Origin: RGIG3009 sp045653425
Lineage (GTDB): Bacteria; Bacillota; Clostridia; Oscillospirales; Acutalibacteraceae
Assembly (NCBI GenBank): GCA_045653425.1
Contig: JAZOLU010000006.1
Span: forward strand, 6,010-70,009
DNA: 64,000 nt
Reading direction: 5' to 3'
In this document: positions 34,744-43,333 of the stretch, in pieces
Layout of the letters: every line of letters begins with the position of its first letter
Position numbering within the stretch: the first letter of the stretch is position 1
Position numbers and translations under genes: made by a program
Notes under the pieces: generated by a model
What the model was told of the DNA's origin: nothing
What the model saw: the letters and a program-made list of their open reading frames with translations, nothing else
Databases searched by the model: none

Positions 34744-36597
34744 ATGTGCGGCTTTGCAGGATATTTTGTGAACGGCTTTGGCGGGGACCGTCGCGCCGTG
34801 ATTCAAGCCATGGCGGACCGCATTGTTCACCGCGGTCCCGACCAAGCGGATTATTACGTGGACGACGATATTGCGCTGGGGTTTCGGCGGTTGTCCATTA
34901 TTGATTTGGAGGGCGGCAGCCAGCCCATTGAAAACGAGGACAACACCAAGGTGCTGGTGTTTAACGGCGAGATTTACAACTACCGCGAATTACGCGAGGA
35001 ATTGCTGGCCGCGGGGCACGTGTTCCGCACGCATACCGATTCCGAGGTGTTGTTGCACGGGTATGAGCAGTGGGGTGCCGCGCTGCTGGACCGTTTGCGC
35101 GGTATGTACGCCTTTGTGATTTGGGACAAGACGCAGAAAAAGTTGTTTGGCGCGCGGGATATTTTTGGGATTAAACCGTTTTATTATTACAAGCGGGACG
35201 GGCAATTCTTGTTTGGGTCGGAGATAAAGTCGTTTTTGGAGCACCCATTGTTTGTGAAAGAACTGGACGAAACGCGCCTGCCCGATTGGTTGTGTTACGA
35301 GTATTTGCCCACGCGGGACACGTTTTTTAAGGGCGTGTACAAACTGCTGAACGGCGAGTATTTTGAGTACCAAAACGGCGAGATGCACATTCACAAGTAC
35401 TATGACGTTGCCGACCGTTTTGCCGCGGACGAGGCACCCGATGCCGAGGAATGGGAGCACCGCATTGCGGAGGCGTTTGAAGAATCGGTGCGGGTGCACC
35501 AGATAAGCGACGTGGAAGTGGGTTGCTTTTTATCCGGCGGGGTGGATTCCAGTTACGTGGTGAACGAAGTGGCGCGCGGGACGAAGCGTGTTCGCACCTT
35601 TTCGGTGGGGTACGCGGAGGAAAAGTACAGTGAACTGGCGCACGCGCAGGAATTTTCCCGCGTGGTGGGCGTGGAGAACATTGCCAACAAGGTGTCGGCG
35701 GAGGAGTATTTTGACTGGGCGGGCAAAATTCAGTATTATATGGACGAGCCGTTGCCCAATCCTTCCGAAGTGCCGTTGTTCTTTTTGGCGCAGAACGCCG
35801 CCAAGTACGTGAAAGTGGTGTTGTCCGGCGAGGGCGCGGACGAACTGTTTGGCGGCTACCCCATGTACGTGGAGGGCGGGCATTTTGCCCGCTATGGCCG
35901 TTTGCCGCGCTGGGTGCGGCGGGCGGTTGCCGCCGTGGCGCGGCGGTTGCCTGAGCGCGTAAAGGGCAAGCGGTTTGCCCTGCGCGGGGCGTTGCAACCC
36001 TACCAGCGGTTTATGCGCGCCAATTACGTGTTCACGCGCGACGAGCGCGCGCGGTATTTAAAAAACGCGGGTACGCCGTGCGACCCGGTGGAACTGGCTC
36101 GCCCGCATTTTAACAAAGTGGCGGCGTTGGACGAACCCACGCAGTTGCAATACGTGGATATGCAAACGTGGATGTTGTATGACATTTTGCAAAAGGCGGA
36201 CCGTATGAGTATGGCGAATTCGCTGGAACTGCGCGTGCCGTTTTTGGACCGCAAAATGTTGGAGTTGGCGGTGACGTTGCCCACCAAACACCGCGTGTGC
36301 GGCAACGTGACTAAGGTGGCGTTGCGGCGGGCGGCGTTGCGGCGGTTGCCGGCATGTACTGCCAACCGTCCCAAGTGCGGGTTTCCTGTGCCGCTGAACG
36401 ATTGGTTGCGGCAAGACCGCTATTACCAGCGGGTGCGCACCGCGTTTACGGGCGAGATTGCGGACAAATTCTTTAACCGCGAGGCGATTTTGCAGTTGCT
36501 GGACGACCACAAGCAAGGTTGCGCGCTGAATATGAAGAAAATTTGGACCATTTACACGTTTATTTTGTGGTACGAACAGTTCTTTGTGCTGAACTGA
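34744..36597 (+). CDS. asnB: Glutamine-hydrolysing asparagine synthetase family amidotransferase
   Basis: 617 residues. The N-terminal Ntn glutaminase has the nucleophile Cys2 (MCGFAGYF) and the FNGEIYNY loop. The synthetase half has the PP-loop SGGVDSS near residue 265 and SGEGADELFGGY. Family members make asparagine or amidate carboxylates in cell-wall precursors and natural products; the ATP-grasp neighbour makes a wall role possible. Start follows AAGGGGAG. Confidence 0.85.
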   Translation: MCGFAGYFVNGFGGDRRAVIQAMADRIVHRGPDQADYYVDDDIALGFRRLSIIDLEGGSQPIENEDNTKVLVFNGEIYNYRELREELLAAGHVFRTHTDSEVLLHGYEQWGAALLDRLRGMYAFVIWDKTQKKLFGARDIFGIKPFYYYKRDGQFLFGSEIKSFLEHPLFVKELDETRLPDWLCYEYLPTRDTFFKGVYKLLNGEYFEYQNGEMHIHKYYDVADRFAADEAPDAEEWEHRIAEAFEESVRVHQISDVEVGCFLSGGVDSSYVVNEVARGTKRVRTFSVGYAEEKYSELAHAQEFSRVVGVENIANKVSAEEYFDWAGKIQYYMDEPLPNPSEVPLFFLAQNAAKYVKVVLSGEGADELFGGYPMYVEGGHFARYGRLPRWVRRAVAAVARRLPERVKGKRFALRGALQPYQRFMRANYVFTRDERARYLKNAGTPCDPVELARPHFNKVAALDEPTQLQYVDMQTWMLYDILQKADRMSMANSLELRVPFLDRKMLELAVTLPTKHRVCGNVTKVALRRAALRRLPACTANRPKCGFPVPLNDWLRQDRYYQRVRTAFTGEIADKFFNREAILQLLDDHKQGCALNMKKIWTIYTFILWYEQFFVLN

Positions 36598-36637
36598 GAG
36601 TATAAAATTACGGTGGCGGGCGCCGTGACACCCGCAA

Positions 36638-36761
36638 AACAGAGTAGGTTTGTGAGCGTTTTTGCCGTGCCGTGGCGCGGCAATGTAGTGCTCGGCGGAC
36701 GGGGAGTTGCCGCCGAGACGAAAAGCGTTGGCTTACGGTTTGCAAACCGCATCCCGCTGTT
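36638..36761 (+). promoter_or_regulatory. Tetrahydrofolate riboswitch
   Basis: P1 pairs AACAG (36638-36642) with CTGTT (36757-36761). Conserved THF-I blocks are visible: AGAGTAGG (36641-36648), GCGTT (36656-36660), the GACGAAAAGCG segment ending near 36727, and ACGGTTTGCAAACCGCAT (36735-36752). A GC-rich helix between about 36704 and 36717 is an insertion in the variable arm. The next gene is folT, the classic target of this riboswitch. Family knowledge: THF binding lowers expression. Confidence 0.85.
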
Positions 36762-36780
36762 GGATATAAGGCAGGCGCAC

Positions 36781-36813
36781 CCTCCTTGTTCAACAAACGG
36801 AAGAATAAGGAGG
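36781..36813 (+). promoter_or_regulatory. Ribosome-site sequestering helix downstream of the THF aptamer
   Basis: CCTCCTT (36781-36787) is perfectly complementary to the folT ribosome site AAGGAGG (36807-36813), with a 19-base loop. No T-run terminator is seen, so control of translation start is the simplest expression platform. Confidence 0.7.
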
Positions 36814-36822
36814 AAAGATAAG

Positions 36823-37341
36823 ATGTTAAAAGACAAAAAAGAACCCCAACCCCTGCAACGGTTGGTGGTGTGCGGTATGCTGCTGGCACTGGACGTGGTG
36901 CTGACACGGTTTGCCTCGGTGAACTTGTGGGACCGCCGCATTGGGTTTGCGTTTGTGGCGGTGGCGGTGGCGGCGTACCTGTACGGGCCGATTGCCGGTG
37001 CGGTGGTGCACGGGTTGAACGATTTTATTGGTGCGATGCTGTTCCCGTACGGGCCATATTTCCCCGGATACACGCTGACGGCGGCGGTGATTGGGCTGCT
37101 GTACGGGTTGTGCTTTAACCGTTCGCGCCGCTTTTGGCGCATGGCGGCGGGGGTGTTCAGCACGCAGGTGGTGGGCAGTTTGCTGCTGAACACGGCGTGG
37201 ATTTCGCTGACCAACCACACGCCGTATTGGTCGGTGTTGCCGGGGCGGCTGGTACAAGCGGGGATTATGACGGTGGTGCAGTTGGTGGTGTTACCGCCGT
37301 TGTTTGCGCTGCTGGACCGCGCGGCGGTGCTTAAAAAATAA
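36823..37341 (+). CDS. folT: Folate-specific ECF transporter S component
   Basis: 172 residues with about five to six hydrophobic spans. N-terminal LLALDVVLTRFASVN and the segment PIAGAVVHGLNDFIGAM fit the S-component fold, and FolT is the member normally under a THF riboswitch, as here. It binds folate and docks with a shared EcfAA'T module, which is not encoded in the window. ATG 36823 sits nine bases after AAGGAGG. A CACGGC/GCCGTG hairpin (37347-37362) follows. Confidence 0.87.
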   Translation: MLKDKKEPQPLQRLVVCGMLLALDVVLTRFASVNLWDRRIGFAFVAVAVAAYLYGPIAGAVVHGLNDFIGAMLFPYGPYFPGYTLTAAVIGLLYGLCFNRSRRFWRMAAGVFSTQVVGSLLLNTAWISLTNHTPYWSVLPGRLVQAGIMTVVQLVVLPPLFALLDRAAVLKK

Positions 37342-37392
37342 AAAAACACGGCGCGTGCCGTGGTAATAAAAGAACATAGGGAGGCAACGAGT

Positions 37393-38256
37393 ATGTTAAA
37401 GGGTAACAAAGGCGGCGGGGTGGCAGTAAACCCCAAAGTGGTAAAACGCGTGGTGTTGTGGGGTGCGGTAGCGGTGCTGGCGTTGGTAGTGTTGTTTTCC
37501 GCGTTCGTGGTGGTGCCGGCGGGTTCTACCGGTGTGGTGGTAACGCTGGGCCGCGTTTCCGAAACGCCGTTGCAGGAGGGTTTGCACCTGAAAGTGCCGT
37601 TGTTGCAAACGGTGGAAACAATGTCTAACAAAATTCAAAAAGCAGATGTGGATGCCCCCGCGGTGTCCAAGGACTTGCAGGCCATTAGCAGTAACATTGC
37701 CGTGAACTTCCGCGTGGGCAACAAATCGGCGGCGTACATATACCAAAACATTGGGCGCGATTACCAAACCATTATGTTGTTGCCCGCGGTGCAGGAGAGT
37801 ATGAAATCCGTGACCGCCAAGTACACCGCCGAGGAACTGATTACCGAGCGCGCACAGGTGAGCCAAGAGGTGAAGAGCACGCTGGAAGGCAAGGTGAACA
37901 GTTACGGCATTATTATTGAGAAGTTTAACATTGTGGATTTTGATTTTTCGGCAGAGTTCAGTGCCGCGATTGAGGCCAAGCAAGTGGCGGAACAGAACTT
38001 GATTAAGACCCAGACGGAACAGCAACAGGCACTGGTGATTGCCGAGGCGGAGGCCAAGAAAAAGGTGATTGCCGCCGAAGCGGAAGCCGAAGCCATTTTG
38101 AAAAAGGCGGAGGCGCAGGCAGAGGCCAACCGCAAGGTTTCGGCTTCGCTGAACCAGAACCTGATTGAGTATTCCAAAGTGGAAAAATGGAACGGTGAGT
38201 TGCCGGTGGCCACGGGTGGGAACACCTTTATGGATATTTCCGGCGCGGCAGAGTAA
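37393..38256 (+). CDS. SPFH/prohibitin-family membrane protein
   Basis: 287 residues: a short cytosolic start, one membrane span (about 16-40), an SPFH (band 7) domain with the VVVPAGSTGVVVTLG strand, and a long Ala/Glu/Lys-rich coiled coil (about 195-260). Similar to prohibitin and HflC-like proteins, which form membrane rings that scaffold proteases or microdomains. No protease partner is adjacent. ATG 37393 follows GGGAGG. Confidence 0.88.
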   Translation: MLKGNKGGGVAVNPKVVKRVVLWGAVAVLALVVLFSAFVVVPAGSTGVVVTLGRVSETPLQEGLHLKVPLLQTVETMSNKIQKADVDAPAVSKDLQAISSNIAVNFRVGNKSAAYIYQNIGRDYQTIMLLPAVQESMKSVTAKYTAEELITERAQVSQEVKSTLEGKVNSYGIIIEKFNIVDFDFSAEFSAAIEAKQVAEQNLIKTQTEQQQALVIAEAEAKKKVIAAEAEAEAILKKAEAQAEANRKVSASLNQNLIEYSKVEKWNGELPVATGGNTFMDISGAAE

Positions 38257-38270
38257 CACAACATAAAATA

Positions 38271-38303
38271 AAGGCGGGGCAGTGAAGTTCACTGCCCCGC
38301 CTT
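38271..38303. terminator. Bidirectional terminator between the SPFH gene and ispE
   Basis: Perfect 16-bp palindrome AAGGCGGGGCAGTGAA / TTCACTGCCCCGCCTT around one G. Outer ACAACATAA/TTATGTTGT can extend it. It lies between convergent genes. Confidence 0.88.
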
Positions 38304-38313
38304 AGTTATGTTG

Positions 38314-39168
38314 TTAACCAGAAACGGGTTGGCACAAGCGGGTGAGGGGGTATGTTTTGGCAAGCGCGGTGGCGGTGTTGGCGGCTTTTTGGATATCCGC
38401 AAACACACCGAACACGGCACTACCGCTGCCTGTGAGCGAAGCACCCAGTGCGCCGCCCGAAAGCAGGCGGTCAATAATGGGTCCAGTGTGCGGCAGAGCG
38501 AGCGGCAGTTCAAAACTGTTGCCCATACCGCGGCAGATTTTGGCGAGGTCGCCCTCGCGCAGACCTTCGCACTGACCCTCAATGTCCGGCATACGCAAAA
38601 ATTCTTCATTGTCCAGCAGTTGGTACGCTTCCGCTGTGGACACGCCGCCCTCCGGCTTGACAACCACCAGCGCACACGGTGGCAATGGCGGCAGCGGGGT
38701 GAGTTCCGTGCCGATACCGGTGGCAAGCACCGTGCCGCCGTACAGGCAAAACGGTACGTCTGCCCCAATGCGCGCCGCCAGTTCATGCAACTGTGCGGAG
38801 ACAAGCGGTTCCCCCGTGAGGGTGTTGAGCGCGCGCAACACGGCGGCGGCATCTGCACTGCCGCCCGCCATACCCGCCTGGGCGGGAATTTCTTTTTTTA
38901 CCGCCACCACGTACCCCTCGGTGGGGCGACCCGCCGCTTCACGGAACAGTGCCGCCGCGCGGTAGGCGGTGTTACTCTCGTCGGCGGCAATGCCGCCGTC
39001 ACACGTTAAATGAATGGCGGTGTCCGCCGCAAAATCCACCGTGACGGTGTCGTACCAGTTAATGGTCTGCATAATACTGCGCAGGGGGTGGTAACCGTCT
39101 GCCCGCCGACCGTAGGTGATATCCAGCGACAAATTGAGTTTGGCGGCGGCGCGGCGCGTGACACTCAT
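38314..39168 (-). CDS. ispE: 4-diphosphocytidyl-2-C-methyl-D-erythritol kinase
   Basis: GHMP kinase of the MEP isoprenoid pathway. 284 residues. AAAKLNLSLD at the N-terminus, the ATP loop IPAQAGMAGGSADAAA and the late GSGSAVFG are diagnostic. ATG 39168 overlaps the stop of the aminotransferase by four bases (ATGA); a longer in-frame reading upstream lies inside that gene and is rejected. Confidence 0.93.
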   Translation of the reverse strand: MSVTRRAAAKLNLSLDITYGRRADGYHPLRSIMQTINWYDTVTVDFAADTAIHLTCDGGIAADESNTAYRAAALFREAAGRPTEGYVVAVKKEIPAQAGMAGGSADAAAVLRALNTLTGEPLVSAQLHELAARIGADVPFCLYGGTVLATGIGTELTPLPPLPPCALVVVKPEGGVSTAEAYQLLDNEEFLRMPDIEGQCEGLREGDLAKICRGMGNSFELPLALPHTGPIIDRLLSGGALGASLTGSGSAVFGVFADIQKAANTATALAKTYPLTRLCQPVSG

Positions 39169-40343
39169 AACGCCGCCCCGCAGTCTTTTACAAATTCCCG
39201 TATACGGCGCAACGCTTCCGTGATGTGCGAAAGCGAGTAGCAGTACGAAATGCGCACAAACCCTTCGCCGCACGCGCCAAACGCCGTGCCCGGCACCACC
39301 GCCACGTGCTTTTCTTGCAACAGACGGTGGCAAAATTCCTCACTGCTCAGCCCCGTTACCGCAATGGACGGGAACACGTAAAACGCGCCTTCCGGATTGA
39401 AGCAGGTTAGCCCCATTTGATTGAGTTCTGTGACAATGAGGCGACGGCGCGCGTCGTAATCCGCGCGCATCGTTTCCACGTCTTCTTCGCCGTTATTCAG
39501 TGCCTCAATGGCGGCGTGTTGCGCCGTGGTGGGCGCGCACATTAACGCGTATTGGTGCAGTTTGGTCATCATTTGCATTATGGGCGCGGGGGCGCACGCG
39601 TAGCCCAAACGCCACCCCGTCATAGCAAACGATTTGGAAAACCCGCTGATATACACCGTGCGTTCCCGCATATCCGGCAACGACGTGAAACTGACGTGCG
39701 GTGTACCGCCGTAGGTTAAATCACTGTAAATTTCGTCTGCCAGCACCAAAATATCCGTGCCGCGGAGTACCTCTGCCACCGCTTCCAAATGTTCGCGGCG
39801 CATAACGGCACCCGTGGGGTTGCTGGGAAACGGCAACACCAATAACTTGGTGCGGGGGGTGATGGCGGCGCGCAAACTCTCCGCCGTTAGGCGAAACCCA
39901 TCTTCCGCGCGGGTAACAATGGGCACCGGCGTGCCGCCCGCCAGCACGGTTAGCGGTTCGTAACACACAAAACTGGGTTGCGGGATAAGCACCTCGTCCC
40001 CCGGTTGAACCAGCGTGCGCAGGCACAAATCAATGCCCTCGCTGCCGCCCACCGTGACCAGTATTTCATTTTTGGGGTTGTACGTGATACCCGTGCGGCG
40101 GCCAACGTAGCCACTAATGGCTTCCCGCAGCGAAAGCAGACCTGCGTTGGGGGTGTACCACGTTTTGCCCTTTTCCAACGATTGAATGCCCTGCTGACGA
40201 ATGTGGTACGGGGTGGTGAAGTCCGGTTCCCCGATGGATAGGGAGATGACGTCTTCCATTTCATTGGCAATGTCAAAAAAACGGCGAATCCCCGACGGTG
40301 GCAGGGCGCATAACGTGGGGTTCATTAGGTTTTGATAGTCCAC
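39165..40343 (-). CDS. Class I/II PLP-dependent aminotransferase
   Basis: 392 residues, aspartate/aromatic aminotransferase fold type I. SIGEPDF near the N-terminus, PSNPTGAV, DEIYSDL and the PLP lysine in SGFSKSFAMTGWRLGY are present. It resembles putative aminotransferases that sit directly after an Lrp-type regulator, as here. GTG 40343 immediately follows the lrp stop, with GAGGG about nine bases upstream; ATG 40325 is the alternative. Substrate unknown. Confidence 0.9.
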   Translation of the reverse strand: MDYQNLMNPTLCALPPSGIRRFFDIANEMEDVISLSIGEPDFTTPYHIRQQGIQSLEKGKTWYTPNAGLLSLREAISGYVGRRTGITYNPKNEILVTVGGSEGIDLCLRTLVQPGDEVLIPQPSFVCYEPLTVLAGGTPVPIVTRAEDGFRLTAESLRAAITPRTKLLVLPFPSNPTGAVMRREHLEAVAEVLRGTDILVLADEIYSDLTYGGTPHVSFTSLPDMRERTVYISGFSKSFAMTGWRLGYACAPAPIMQMMTKLHQYALMCAPTTAQHAAIEALNNGEEDVETMRADYDARRRLIVTELNQMGLTCFNPEGAFYVFPSIAVTGLSSEEFCHRLLQEKHVAVVPGTAFGACGEGFVRISYCYSLSHITEALRRIREFVKDCGAAL

Positions 40344-40817
40344 TTACACGTACCCTCTTTCATCGTGCTCGTTGTCCAAAAACGCCACCTGACTTTCTTT
40401 ATACCGCCGCAAAATAAAGTGCGTGGCGGTGGAGACCACCGAGTCCATTGTGGCGAGGCGGCGGGACACAAACGCCGCAATTTCCTGAAACGAGCGTCCG
40501 TTGACACGCACCGACAAATCGTACCCGCCGGACATCAAATAGACACTTTCCACTTCCTCAAACGAAGCAATTTCTTCCGCAATTGCTTCGAACCCCACGT
40601 CGCGGCGGGGGGTGACTTTGAGTTCAATAATGGCGGTGACGCGTTGGTTATCTGTTTTATCCCAGTCCACCACCGCTTTGTAGGCGCGAATGGCACCGCT
40701 GCGTTCCAGTTCGGCGGTGCCGGCGCGTACCTCGTCCTCCGTGCGGCCGAGCATGGCCGCCAGTTGCGCGTTGCTGAGGCGCGCGTTTTCGTCCAACAAT
40801 TTGAGTAATTTATCCAT
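40344..40817 (-). CDS. Lrp/AsnC-family transcriptional regulator
   Basis: 157 residues: N-terminal winged HTH (LLKLLDENARLSNAQLAAML) and a C-terminal RAM/ACT-like ligand domain (VTAIIELKV, VYLMSGGYDLSV). Probably autoregulates and controls the following aminotransferase. ATG 40817 follows AGGAGGG; an upstream in-frame extension crosses the promoter. Confidence 0.92.
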   Translation of the reverse strand: MDKLLKLLDENARLSNAQLAAMLGRTEDEVRAGTAELERSGAIRAYKAVVDWDKTDNQRVTAIIELKVTPRRDVGFEAIAEEIASFEEVESVYLMSGGYDLSVRVNGRSFQEIAAFVSRRLATMDSVVSTATHFILRRYKESQVAFLDNEHDERGYV

Positions 40818-40851
40818 AACCGGTAGCCCTCCTGCGTGTGCGTTTTTTAAC

Positions 40852-40880
40852 AGTATACCACATTTTGTCCCATCCCACAA
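40852..40880 (-). promoter_or_regulatory. Promoter of the lrp-aminotransferase-ispE operon
   Basis: Minus strand: TTGTGG (40880-40875), 17-base spacer, TATACT (40857-40852), 35 bases before the lrp ATG. Confidence 0.78.
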
Positions 40881-40888
40881 GAAAATGT

Positions 40889-40917
40889 TTGCTTTTAACC
40901 GTAAAATGGTGTAGGAT
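40889..40917 (+). promoter_or_regulatory. Divergent promoter of the ACT/UPF0210 pair
   Basis: TTGCTT (40889-40894), 17-base spacer, TAGGAT (40912-40917). Weaker match; position relative to the ATG at 40949 is right. Confidence 0.5.
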
Positions 40918-40948
40918 AGTAGGTAGCATAACAAAAGGAGCGAGAAAA

Positions 40949-41218
40949 ATGCGGGCAGTGATTACGGTTATTGGTAAGGATATGGTGGGCATTTTGGCAA
41001 AGGTTTCGGCCATTTGTGCCGCGCACAACATTAACGTGCTGGAAGTGACACAATCCATTTTGCAGGATATGTTTGCCATGATTATGATGGTGGATATTGA
41101 AAAGAGTGACATCCCCTTTACGCAGTTGGCGGATGAGTTGACCGTGCTGGGTGACGAGATGGGGTTGTCCATTCACGCTATGCACGACGATATTTTTCAG
41201 TCGATGCACCGCATTTGA
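40949..41218 (+). CDS. ACT domain protein (UPF0237)
   Basis: 89 residues forming a single ACT-like fold: VITVIGKDMVGILAKVSAICAAHNINV is the characteristic strand-helix (cited motif GKDMVGILA). Proteins of this family are almost always next to a UPF0210 partner, as here, and are thought to sense an amino acid or small ligand; direct evidence is thin. AAAAGGAG precedes the ATG. Confidence 0.88.
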   Translation: MRAVITVIGKDMVGILAKVSAICAAHNINVLEVTQSILQDMFAMIMMVDIEKSDIPFTQLADELTVLGDEMGLSIHAMHDDIFQSMHRI

Positions 41219-41228
41219 GAGGTACGCT

Positions 41229-42587
41229 ATGCTGAACACACACGATATACTGGAAACCATTACAATGATTCAGGACGAAAACCTGGATATTCGTACCATT
41301 ACGATGGGTATTTCGCTGTTGGATTGCTGCCACAGCGATTGCGAGACGATGTGCCGCCGCGTGTACGAGAAAATTACGCGTCTTGCCAAAGATTTGGTGG
41401 CGACCGGCGAACAGATTGAAAAGGAATACGGCATTCCGATTATTAACAAGCGCATTTCCGTGACGCCCGCAGCCATGGTGCTGGCGGCGTGCGAGAACAA
41501 AGACCCGTTGGCGTTGGCACTTACGCTGGAGCGCGCCGCCGTGGCGTGCGGGGTGAATTTTATTGGCGGGTTTTCCGCGCTGGTGCACAAAGGGTATGCC
41601 AACGGCGACCGCGAGTTGATAGACGCCATTCCCGAAGCACTGGCGCGCACCGAGCACGTGTGCGCTTCGGTGAACATTGGCTCTACCAAGTCCGGTATTA
41701 ATATGGATGCCGTGGCGCAGATGGGGCACGTGGTGCGGCGGGCGGCGGAACTCACGGCTGACCGCAACTGCATTGGTCCCGCCAAGTTGGTGGTGTTTTG
41801 CAACGCACCGGAGGATAATCCGTTTATGGCGGGGGCATTTCACGGTCCGGGCGAGCCGGATTGCGTGATTAACGTGGGGGTGTCCGGTCCCGGCGTGGTG
41901 CGTGCGGCACTTGCCAAGGCGGGGGATTGCGACCTCACCGCCGTGGCGGATTTGATTAAACGCACGGCGTTTAAAATTACCCGTATGGGGCAGTTGGTTG
42001 CCAGAGAAGCCTCGCGGCGGCTGGGTGTGCCGTTTGGTATTGTGGATTTGTCGCTGGCACCCACACCCGCGGTGGGGGATTCGGTGGCGTATATTTTGGA
42101 AGAGATGGGCTTGGAGCAGTGCGGCGCGCACGGCACCACCGCCACGCTGGCCATGCTGAACGACGCGGTGAAAAAAGGCGGCGTGATGGCTTCGTCCCAC
42201 GTGGGTGGGTTGTCCGGCGCGTTTATTCCGGTAACGGAAGATGCGGGTATGATTGCCGCGGCGCGCAGCGGGTGTTTGCGGTTGGAAAAACTGGAAGCCA
42301 TGACGGCGGTGTGCTCGGTGGGGTTGGATATGATTAACATTCCCGGGGATACCTCGCCGGAGATTATTGCCGCCATTATTGCGGACGAAGCCGCCATTGG
42401 GATGATTAACAACAAAGCCACGGCGGTGCGTGTGATTCCCGCCATTGGCAAAACGGTGGGCGAGGAACTGTCGTTTGGCGGTCTGCTGGGCAGTGGACCC
42501 GTTATGGCGGTGAATCCCGCGTCTCCCGCCAAGTTTATTCACCGCGGCGGGCGGATTCCCGCACCGCTGCAAGCGTTGCGTAATTAA
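41229..42587 (+). CDS. UPF0210 (PFL/DUF711) family protein
   Basis: 452 residues, full family length. Remote similarity of this family to the pyruvate formate-lyase fold has been noted, but no reaction is established. Visible conserved stretches include NIGSTKSGINMDAV, HGTTATLAML and MINNKATAVRVIP. It starts ten bases after the ACT partner and ends in a terminator (42600-42632), so the pair forms a two-gene operon. Confidence 0.88.
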   Translation: MLNTHDILETITMIQDENLDIRTITMGISLLDCCHSDCETMCRRVYEKITRLAKDLVATGEQIEKEYGIPIINKRISVTPAAMVLAACENKDPLALALTLERAAVACGVNFIGGFSALVHKGYANGDRELIDAIPEALARTEHVCASVNIGSTKSGINMDAVAQMGHVVRRAAELTADRNCIGPAKLVVFCNAPEDNPFMAGAFHGPGEPDCVINVGVSGPGVVRAALAKAGDCDLTAVADLIKRTAFKITRMGQLVAREASRRLGVPFGIVDLSLAPTPAVGDSVAYILEEMGLEQCGAHGTTATLAMLNDAVKKGGVMASSHVGGLSGAFIPVTEDAGMIAAARSGCLRLEKLEAMTAVCSVGLDMINIPGDTSPEIIAAIIADEAAIGMINNKATAVRVIPAIGKTVGEELSFGGLLGSGPVMAVNPASPAKFIHRGGRIPAPLQALRN

Positions 42588-42599
42588 ACAAACAACGAG

Positions 42600-42632
42600 G
42601 AAACCGCAGCTCGGGCACCGAGCGGCGGTTTT
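42600..42632 (+). terminator. Terminator after the UPF0210 gene
   Basis: AACCGC + GCTCGG (42601-42613) pairs with CCGAGC + GCGGTT (42617-42629), then T-run. Confidence 0.88.
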
Positions 42633-42685
42633 TGTATAATGGCGGGGAACGTATCCCATACTCCCACCGAAAGGGAGTGGACGTA

Positions 42686-43276
42686 ATGACGCGATGGGTG
42701 CGGGCACTTTTGGGCGGCGTGGTGTTGTGCGTGTTGGTGCAGGCGTTGGGGTTTGCGGGGTGTTGTGAGGGGATTCGCCAGCGGGTGGTGCGGTTGCACG
42801 TGCTGGCTCATTCCAACAGCGAGGGCGACCAAGCACTGAAACTGCAAGTGCGCGATGCGGTGACCGCCGCGGCACAGGGGTTGCTGACCGGCGAGGAGAG
42901 CCGCACACAGGCGTTGGCGGCGTTACAGGCGGCGTTGCCCGCGTTACGGGAGGCGGCACAGGCGCAGGTGTATGCGGCGGGACGCACGTACCCCGTGACG
43001 GTGCAACTTACCAAAACCGCGTTTACCACCCGCACGTATGAGGAAGTGACGTTGCCGGCGGGGGTGTACGATGCCTTACAGGTGACCATTGGCGACGGCG
43101 CGGGCCGCAACTGGTGGTGTGTGGTGTACCCGCCGCTGTGCGTTTCCGCGGCGGTGGATGCCGACACACTGGACGCGGTGCTTACCGAGGGGCAACAAAC
43201 CGTGACCCGCACCCCGCGGTATGCGGTGCGGTTCAAGTTGGTGGAGTGGTGGTACGCATTGTTCGGCGGCCGCTGA
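42686..43276 (+). CDS. spoIIR: Stage II sporulation protein R
   Basis: Secreted signal made in the forespore that triggers SpoIIGA processing of pro-sigma-E. 196 residues with an N-terminal membrane/signal segment (about 5-25). The family signatures RLHVLAHSNSEGDQALK and NWWCVVYPPLC are both intact. ATG 42686 follows AAGGGAG. In Bacillus it is a sigma-F gene; no confident sigma-F site was read. Shows that the host lineage makes endospores. Confidence 0.93.
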   Translation: MTRWVRALLGGVVLCVLVQALGFAGCCEGIRQRVVRLHVLAHSNSEGDQALKLQVRDAVTAAAQGLLTGEESRTQALAALQAALPALREAAQAQVYAAGRTYPVTVQLTKTAFTTRTYEEVTLPAGVYDALQVTIGDGAGRNWWCVVYPPLCVSAAVDADTLDAVLTEGQQTVTRTPRYAVRFKLVEWWYALFGGR

Positions 43277-43290
43277 CCCGGTGATATAGA

Positions 43291-43326
43291 AACACGGCGC
43301 ACTCTGCAATGAGTGCGCCGTGTTTT
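43291..43326. terminator. Bidirectional terminator between spoIIR and the prophage left end
   Basis: CACGGCGCACTC (43293-43304) pairs with GAGTGCGCCGTG (43311-43322), flanked by AA and TTTT. Separates spoIIR from the convergent minus-strand gene. Confidence 0.88.
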
Positions 43327-43333
43327 GGCAGTG

